DNA from: Candidatus Goldiibacteriota bacterium
Lineage (GTDB): Bacteria > Oederibacteriota > PGYV01 > DSYL01
Reading direction: 5' to 3'
Length of the DNA stretch: 18,241 bases
Assembly (NCBI GenBank): GCA_026418955.1
Contig: JAOAAI010000263.1
Location: 1-18,241 of the forward strand
This document shows, one piece after another, positions 13,013-18,241 of this stretch (its first letter is position 1; the number at the start of each line of letters is the position of its first letter). The translations under genes and the position numbers were made by a program. Under the pieces are notes generated by a model. That model ran no database searches, was not told the origin of the DNA, and saw nothing but the letters and a program-made list of their open reading frames with translations.

Positions 13013-15619
13013 ATGTCCAAAAAAAAGACTGAAAAAAATTTTAAAAAAGATAAAAAGAAAAAAATAGAATCGAAGGAAACAATGGATCTGTTTGAAGAAA
13101 ATTCTCAAATTAAGGAAAAAGAAACAGCAACAGAGAAAGCAGCAGAAGATTACACCGCTGATAAAATAACAGTTCTTGAAGGTCTAGAAGCCGTAAGAAA
13201 AAGGCCAGCTATGTATATTGGTAGTACATCTTCTGCAGGTCTGCATCATCTGGTTTATGAAGTTGTGGATAATTCAATTGATGAAGCCATGGCAGGATAT
13301 TGCGATGAAATTTCTGTTGTTATTCACACGGACAATAGTATAACAGTAATTGATAATGGTAGAGGAATACCAACAGAAATACATAAACAAAAGAAAAAGT
13401 CAGCTTTAGAAGTTGTTATGACTGTGCTTCATGCTGGTGGTAAGTTTGATCATAAAGCATATAAAGTATCTGGTGGTCTACATGGTGTGGGGGTTTCTGT
13501 TGTCAATGCATTATCTGAATGGCTTGAAGTAGAAGTCAGAAGAAATGGAAAAATTTATTTTCAGAAATATATACGCGGGGTTCCACAAAAAGATGTCCAA
13601 ATAATAGGAGAAGCAAAAAAAACAGGAACAAAAGTTGTATTTAAACCTGATCCAAAAATATTTGATACAATAGAGTTCAAATATGAAATACTTGCAAATA
13701 GAATGAAAGAGCTAGCTTATCTTAATAAAGGGTTGAAAATAAAAATTAGGGATGAGCGTGGCAAAGAACCTAAAGAAGAGATATTTCAATACGATGGTGG
13801 AATTGTAGAATTTGTAAAAAACATGAATGAAAATAAAGAGACATTGAATAAAAAACCGATTTATATTTTCGGTGAAAAAGACAATGTTATGGTAGAAGTT
13901 GCAATACAGTATAATACAAGTTATTCAGATAATATATTAAGTTTTGTAAATAATATCAAAACAATAGAGGGTGGAACTCATTTATCAGGTTTTAAAACAG
14001 CTTTAACAAAAGCTTGTAATTTTTTTGCTAAAAAAAATAATTTAATAAAAAATGAAAATATAATTTTGCAAGGGGATGATGTCAGAGAAGGTTTATGTGC
14101 TGTAATAAGTGTTAGAATACCTGATCCACAATTTGAAGGTCAGACTAAAGCAAAACTTGGTAACTCTGAGGTAGAAGGCATTGTTAATTCTCTTGTTTAT
14201 GAGAATCTTGTAAATTATTTTGAAGAAAATCCAACAGAAGCAAGAAGAATAATTTCAAAATCAATTGGTGCAGCAGAAGCAAGAGAAGCGGCAAGAAAAG
14301 CAAGAGATCTTGCCCGCAGAAAAAACGCTCTCGATTCAGGTGGGTTGCCAGGCAAACTTGCAGATTGTTCTGAAAAAGATCCTGCACTATGTGAGTTATT
14401 TCTTGTTGAAGGTGATTCAGCAGGTGGCTCAGCAAAACAAGCAAGGGATAGAAGATATCAGGCAATATTACCTTTGAAAGGAAAAATTTTAAATGTTGAA
14501 AAAGCACGCATTGACAAAGTTTTGTCAAATGATGAGATAAAAACAATAATTACTGCAATTGGAGCAGGAATAGGTAAGGATAATTTTGATATTTCAAAAG
14601 CAAGATATCATAAAATAATTTTAATGACAGATGCAGATGTTGATGGTGCACATATAAGAACCCTTTTACTTACTTTTCTTTTTAGGCAAGCTAGAGAATT
14701 AATAGAGGCCGGATATGTTTATATTGCTCAACCACCTTTATTTAAAATAAAAAAAGGTAAAATAGAGAAATATATTAAAGATGAAAGAGAATTAGATCTG
14801 TTTTTAAATGAAGAAGGAACAAAATCATTAAAACTCTATCAATTAAGTAAACGATCAGTAAAAGGAAAAGAAGTTAAAGAAGAATACATAAGAGAAATTT
14901 TAAATGATATAATAGAACTTGAAAATTTAATAGCAAAAATCAAGAAAGCAGAAATAGATATTAATTCCTATCTTGAAGTTAGGCAGAAATGGGATAAAAT
15001 CCCAATGTATCAAATAACAATAAAGGGAAAAACAACTTATGCTGAAAATGAAAAAGAACTTTATAAATTGGTTTCAAAAGTTTTGTCGAAAATAACAAAA
15101 AAATCAACCATTGATGATATAAGAAAGGAAATAGAAAGACAGAAAAAGGATATAAAAATTGTTGATATGAGTGATTTAACAGAACTGCGCACAATAGAAT
15201 ATATATTAAAAGGTCTTGAAGCAAAAGGTCTTGAAGCGGATGAGATTTTTAAGGAAGAAGCAGAAATTATTGATATGCAGGAAAAAAATGATAAAAAGAA
15301 ATTACAACCTATGTTTAAAGTTATTGAAGAAGATAATAAAGAATTTTTGATTTTTTCAATTAGAGAATTACTTGAATATATAAAGAAAAGAGGAAAAGAA
15401 GGTTTAACCATACAGCGTTATAAAGGTCTTGGTGAAATGAACCCAGAACAACTATGGGAAACAACAATGAATCCAGAAGCAAGGACCCTGCTCCAGGTAA
15501 CCATAGAAGATGCTGTGAAGGCAGATAATATTTTTACAATTCTAATGGGCGATGAAGTTGCACCTAGAAAGGAATTTATAGAAACGCATGCTCTTGAGGT
15601 TAAAAATCTTGATATATAA
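13013..15619 (+). CDS. gyrB: DNA gyrase subunit B
   Basis: An 868-residue ATPase subunit of gyrase, larger than the roughly 640 (B. subtilis) or 804 (E. coli) types. A Lys/Glu-rich extension fills residues 1-48. The GHKL ATPase follows with E83 and N87 in EVVDNSIDEAMAGY, D114 in VIDNGRGIP and the GGLHGVGVS lid (154-162). The transducer domain contains QGDDVREGL and FEGQTKAKLGN. TOPRIM has EGDSAGG (466-472) and the metal site DADVDG (540-545). About 200 mostly charged residues are inserted between QPPLFKI (about 580) and RYKGLGEMN (802-810), where E. coli-type GyrB also has an insert. Within it a perfect 15-bp tandem duplication (15208-15237) encodes KGLEAKGLEA. GGAGG lies 5 bases before the ATG. 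All catalytic residues are intact. Confidence 0.97.
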   Translation: MSKKKTEKNFKKDKKKKIESKETMDLFEENSQIKEKETATEKAAEDYTADKITVLEGLEAVRKRPAMYIGSTSSAGLHHLVYEVVDNSIDEAMAGYCDEISVVIHTDNSITVIDNGRGIPTEIHKQKKKSALEVVMTVLHAGGKFDHKAYKVSGGLHGVGVSVVNALSEWLEVEVRRNGKIYFQKYIRGVPQKDVQIIGEAKKTGTKVVFKPDPKIFDTIEFKYEILANRMKELAYLNKGLKIKIRDERGKEPKEEIFQYDGGIVEFVKNMNENKETLNKKPIYIFGEKDNVMVEVAIQYNTSYSDNILSFVNNIKTIEGGTHLSGFKTALTKACNFFAKKNNLIKNENIILQGDDVREGLCAVISVRIPDPQFEGQTKAKLGNSEVEGIVNSLVYENLVNYFEENPTEARRIISKSIGAAEAREAARKARDLARRKNALDSGGLPGKLADCSEKDPALCELFLVEGDSAGGSAKQARDRRYQAILPLKGKILNVEKARIDKVLSNDEIKTIITAIGAGIGKDNFDISKARYHKIILMTDADVDGAHIRTLLLTFLFRQARELIEAGYVYIAQPPLFKIKKGKIEKYIKDERELDLFLNEEGTKSLKLYQLSKRSVKGKEVKEEYIREILNDIIELENLIAKIKKAEIDINSYLEVRQKWDKIPMYQITIKGKTTYAENEKELYKLVSKVLSKITKKSTIDDIRKEIERQKKDIKIVDMSDLTELRTIEYILKGLEAKGLEADEIFKEEAEIIDMQEKNDKKKLQPMFKVIEEDNKEFLIFSIRELLEYIKKRGKEGLTIQRYKGLGEMNPEQLWETTMNPEARTLLQVTIEDAVKADNIFTILMGDEVAPRKEFIETHALEVKNLDI
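15208..15237 (+). repeat. 15-bp perfect tandem duplication within gyrB
   Basis: The unit AAAAGGTCTTGAAGC occurs twice without interruption (15208-15222 and 15223-15237). It keeps the frame and encodes KGLEA twice, in the variable insert of GyrB. Confidence 0.85.
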
Positions 15620-15621
15620 TA

Positions 15622-16296
15622 ATGGTAAATTTTATGACAAAAAATGAAATAATATCATTTTTAAAACAAACACATCTTTTTGCAGAAGTTTCAGATAATG
15701 GATTAAGAAGAATTTCAGATTTTGTTAAAGAAAATTACTACGAAAAAGGACAAATTGTTTTTAATGAAGGGGAAAAAGGAGATACACTTCATATCATAGT
15801 AAAAGGCCGTGTGAAAATCACAAAGTATACACAGCAAGGTAAGATAAAAATACTTGCTATTTTAAATGAAAAAGATAATTTTGGTGAAATGGCACTTTTA
15901 ACTGATGAAGCAAGAACTGCAACTGTAGAAGCAATAGATGATGTTATAACACTTTCTATTGCAAGACAGGAATTCATGGATATTTTAAAGACCGAATCTT
16001 CAATTTCTTTACAGATAATTAAAACATTATGCCATCGTCTTGCAAAAGCAGATAGAGATTTGAAAAATTTTTTTGCAGGCAATGCAAAGGTAAGAATATC
16101 ATGCGTACTTCTTGATTTTAAAGATGAAAATAATATAGTAAAATTGACACATCAAGAAATTGCTGATATTGCTGGTCTAACAAGAGAAACAACAACAAGA
16201 ATATTAAATAATTTTGCAGCCAATAAAATTATTGAAACAAGAAGCAGAAAAATAAATATTATTGATTTAGAGAAGTTAAAAGAAATTAGCATATAA
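15622..16296 (+). CDS. Crp/Fnr-family transcriptional regulator with cyclic-nucleotide-binding domain
   Basis: A 224-residue protein of normal Crp length. The beta-roll domain spans about residues 15-115, with NEGEKGDTLHIIVKGRVKI and the phosphate-binding cassette FGEMALLTDEARTATVEA (87-104). In the cassette G88, E89, R98 and T99 match the residues that hold cAMP in CRP. A long dimer helix (about 117-150) follows, then a winged HTH (about 172-215) with THQEIADIAGLTRETTTRILNNF. No N-terminal Cys cluster is present, so it is not an Fnr-type oxygen sensor. The gene starts 2 bases after the gyrB stop, without a good ribosome site. ATG 15634 (residue 5) is an alternative start. A class III adenylate cyclase lies two genes on, the likely source of its ligand. 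Its DNA targets are unknown. Confidence 0.9.
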   Translation: MVNFMTKNEIISFLKQTHLFAEVSDNGLRRISDFVKENYYEKGQIVFNEGEKGDTLHIIVKGRVKITKYTQQGKIKILAILNEKDNFGEMALLTDEARTATVEAIDDVITLSIARQEFMDILKTESSISLQIIKTLCHRLAKADRDLKNFFAGNAKVRISCVLLDFKDENNIVKLTHQEIADIAGLTRETTTRILNNFAANKIIETRSRKINIIDLEKLKEISI

Positions 16297-16318
16297 TTAA
16301 AAATTAAAAGAGGATAAG

Positions 16319-16963
16319 ATGCCATTTAAAGGAGCAATTTTTGATGTTGATGGTGTTTTAATAGATACTGCAAATATACATTTTTTATCTTGGAGAGAAG
16401 TATTTAAAAAATACAACATTAAATTTACATTTGATGATTTTAAAAGAAAAGTTGATGGACTTCCAAGAGAGAAGGGAATTTTAAAAATATTACCTAATAT
16501 TAAGAAAAATGAACTAAAAAAAATTGCAGAACAAAAACAGAAATATTTTATTAATTTCTTGAAAAAAAATAAGATAAAAAAAATAAAAGGAGCTAAAAAA
16601 TTTTTAATCTCATTAAAGAAGCAAAATATAAAAATAGCAATTGCTTCATCAAGTAAAAATGCAAAAAGGAATTTAATAAAAGCAGGTTTTTATTTTATGT
16701 TTGATGTTGATGCAGAGGGCTTTAAGATAAAACGAGGCAAACCATATCCTGATATTTTTTTAAAAACTGCAAAATTATTAAAATTGAATCCAGCTGACTG
16801 TGTAGTGTTTGAAGATTCTCAGGCTGGTATTGATGCTGCAAAAAGAGCTGGTATGAAATGCATTGGTGTGATAAAGGATAATAATAAATTAAAAAAGGCA
16901 GATATGTTTATTAAAGATTTTAGTGAAATTAATATAAAAAAGATAAAATATTTGTTTAAATAA
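16319..16963 (+). CDS. HAD-superfamily hydrolase, beta-phosphoglucomutase type
   Basis: A 214-residue protein that matches the beta-phosphoglucomutase branch, which converts beta-glucose 1-phosphate into glucose 6-phosphate in maltose or trehalose use. The core motif FDVDGVLIDTANIHFLSW supplies the nucleophile D9, acid/base D11, T17 and H21, the last two being typical of beta-PGM rather than simple phosphatases. VDGLPREKGI is the substrate-loop helix, as is GVSRE in Lactococcus. IASSSKN (108-114) gives motif II, K141 in GKPYPD motif III, and E165-D166 in VFEDSQAGIDAA motif IV. GAGGA stands a few bases before the ATG. It sits between crp and the cyclase gene, which suggests a link between sugar-phosphate state and cAMP. 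A general sugar phosphatase is the alternative. Confidence 0.85.
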   Translation: MPFKGAIFDVDGVLIDTANIHFLSWREVFKKYNIKFTFDDFKRKVDGLPREKGILKILPNIKKNELKKIAEQKQKYFINFLKKNKIKKIKGAKKFLISLKKQNIKIAIASSSKNAKRNLIKAGFYFMFDVDAEGFKIKRGKPYPDIFLKTAKLLKLNPADCVVFEDSQAGIDAAKRAGMKCIGVIKDNNKLKKADMFIKDFSEINIKKIKYLFK

Positions 16964-16970
16964 AATAAAT

Positions 16971-18035
16971 ATGAATAAAAAAATATTTAATATAGTATTA
17001 TTTATTTTTTGTTTAATTTTTGGCGTGATAATTGTTTTAGGATATGAATTTGTTTTTAATGTAATATCTAATTTTATACGTATTAATTTAAATATAAAAG
17101 AATCTTTATATAAACCAATGACTTATATTTCTATGGGAGTGATATATACAGGTTTTTTGTTTTATTTTTTTGTTTTTTTTATTTTATCTTGGTTCTCTTC
17201 CATGATTTTTAATTATATCGTTCGAGAGATGCGTAAGCAACAGATTCTTCCTGCGAACATTAAAACGAAAAAAAAAATAAATTTTTTAAATATATATGAT
17301 GATATCAAAGAAATATTTAATATTTTAATTCGTTTATTTTTTGAAGTAAAACAAGACAAAGATAAGTTTTCAAAAGTCCTAGAATTACATCTTGATCCAA
17401 ATGTAAAAAAGGAAATAGAGAAAAGAAATATAAATGAAATTTATATTGGAAATAAGACTAAAACAGGGACAATTCTTTTTTCTGATCTTCGCGGATTTAC
17501 CTATGTTTCGGAATTTTATTCTCCAGACGAAGTGGTGATGATTTTAAATGAATATTTAACAGAATCAACCAAAATTATAAATAAATATAATGGCAGAGTA
17601 AATAAGTATATAGGAGATGCCATTCTTGCAGTTTTTGAAGAAGCCCCTAAATATGCAGATTATATGGATCAGGACAAAGCAATTTTAGCATCTCTTGATA
17701 TGCAGGTTAAATTTCAATTATTATTAAAAAAATGGAGAGAAAAGATAAATCCATTATTAAAAATTGGTCTTGGTATCGGGCTTTCAAGAGGGCAGTTTCT
17801 TGCTGGTAATATTGGTTCAGAAAACAGGATGGAATATACTGTAATTGGAGACACTGTAAATTTTGCAAGTCGTTTATGTTCAATTGCAAAAGATGGAGAA
17901 ATTATAATAAGTGATGATATTTATAAAACAATGGAAAATTTACTTGTTGTAGATATACTGGAACCAGTTGAAATAAAGGGTAAAACAGGTAAGTATAATA
18001 TTTATTCAGTTAAAACAAGAAAAATGTTAGTATGA
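16971..18035 (+). CDS. Membrane-bound class III adenylate cyclase
   Basis: A 354-residue protein that makes cAMP from ATP. Two hydrophobic segments (about 7-27 and 52-80) enclose a short loop of some 25 residues, too small for a usual ligand-binding domain. A cytoplasmic linker (about 85-160) precedes the catalytic domain (about 163-345). Key residues are all present: metal-binding D172 in FSDLRGFT and D216 in KYIGDAILAVF, purine-selecting K212 and T290 (EYTVIGDTVNFASRL), and transition-state N297 and R301. Lys plus Thr fits the class IIIb pattern, often bicarbonate-responsive. No HAMP motif is clear. The gene starts 7 bases after the HAD gene without a visible Shine-Dalgarno, so it is probably translationally coupled. 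Adenylate rather than guanylate activity is inferred from K212/T290. Confidence 0.91.
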   Translation: MNKKIFNIVLFIFCLIFGVIIVLGYEFVFNVISNFIRINLNIKESLYKPMTYISMGVIYTGFLFYFFVFFILSWFSSMIFNYIVREMRKQQILPANIKTKKKINFLNIYDDIKEIFNILIRLFFEVKQDKDKFSKVLELHLDPNVKKEIEKRNINEIYIGNKTKTGTILFSDLRGFTYVSEFYSPDEVVMILNEYLTESTKIINKYNGRVNKYIGDAILAVFEEAPKYADYMDQDKAILASLDMQVKFQLLLKKWREKINPLLKIGLGIGLSRGQFLAGNIGSENRMEYTVIGDTVNFASRLCSIAKDGEIIISDDIYKTMENLLVVDILEPVEIKGKTGKYNIYSVKTRKMLV

Positions 18036-18051
18036 TATGAGGATTTAAGTA

Positions 18052-18241
18052 ATGTTAAATAAAAAATTATATATTTTTGGAAATTTTATTTTAACAATTT
18101 GGTTATTTATATCTTTAATAATTGTTTTTATGCAAAACGAATATAGTATTGATAAAGAAATCATATTTTATAAGACAATTGAAAAGTATAATAGTAAAAT
18201 ACAGAAAGGATGGAATATATGGATAAAGGAAGGAGAAAATG
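18052..18241 (+). CDS. Unknown membrane-anchored protein, 3' truncated by window end
   Basis: An open frame of 63 codons runs off the right edge. It starts at ATG 18052-18054, with GAGGA (18039-18043) 8 bases before it and only 16 bases after the cyclase stop, so it probably belongs to the same operon. The N-terminus reads MLNKKLYIFGNFILTIWLFI and continues hydrophobic to about residue 27, giving a signal anchor or uncleaved signal peptide. The visible remainder is polar with three Trp/Gly pairs or single Trp (KGWNIWIKEGEN). I do not recognise a family from this fragment; a periplasmic or surface-exposed protein is likely. Confidence 0.65.
   Translation, partial: MLNKKLYIFGNFILTIWLFISLIIVFMQNEYSIDKEIIFYKTIEKYNSKIQKGWNIWIKEGEN

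Noticed and set aside
18228..18241. AAGGAG followed by ATG at the very right edge as a further gene start
   Set aside because: It lies within the open frame that starts at 18052 and in a different frame; one codon is not enough to support a gene.

Overview
The window is a very AT-rich bacterial chromosome segment that starts in the middle of a gene and appears to contain the replication-origin neighbourhood of a diderm (outer-membrane-bearing) bacterium. It uses the standard bacterial code: TGA ends dciA and the adenylate cyclase gene. Two genes probably start with TTG. I cannot place the phylum. The gene order dnaA-dnaN-gyrA, with no recF and with gyrB much further on, is not that of the well-known Firmicutes, Proteobacteria or Actinobacteria. 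A beta-barrel-like protein and DciA suggest a Gram-negative-type lineage, possibly an uncultured one. Bases 1-19 are not genomic: they are the Tn5/Nextera mosaic-end adapter, so the window begins at a contig edge.

Left part (1-3151): the C-terminal half of a GH43 xylosidase/arabinofuranosidase-type enzyme, then a thiC-family gene. Two leftward genes follow: a four-helix membrane protein whose stop codon overlaps that of thiC, and an Hsp20 chaperone gene with a strong intrinsic terminator. The 401-base gap between hsp20 and dnaA holds three good DnaA boxes, a probable dnaA promoter and a possible sigma-54 site for hsp20. Gene polarity switches here, and everything to the right reads rightward.

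Replication block (3553-15619): dnaA, a 289-base AT-rich gap with two more DnaA boxes and a symmetric set of AATGTTAATAA repeats, dnaN, gyrA, a degenerate sensor histidine kinase (probable pseudokinase), an exported beta-helix protein with a possible outer-membrane barrel, a DUF721/DciA helicase-loader gene, and gyrB. The two gyrase subunits therefore flank two envelope genes and dciA.

Right part (15622-18241): a Crp-family regulator, a beta-phosphoglucomutase-type HAD enzyme, a membrane class III adenylate cyclase, and the start of an unknown membrane protein that runs off the window. The cyclase and the Crp protein keep their key residues, so they look like a linked cAMP signal and receptor with a sugar-phosphate enzyme between them. 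From dnaN to the right edge all genes are co-oriented with gaps of 23 bases or less, which suggests a very long operon joining DNA replication and supercoiling, an envelope sensor-like protein and cAMP signalling. The most unusual element is the pseudo-histidine kinase, which has lost every canonical catalytic motif but keeps its sensor architecture and carries a long Pro/Glu-rich tail.
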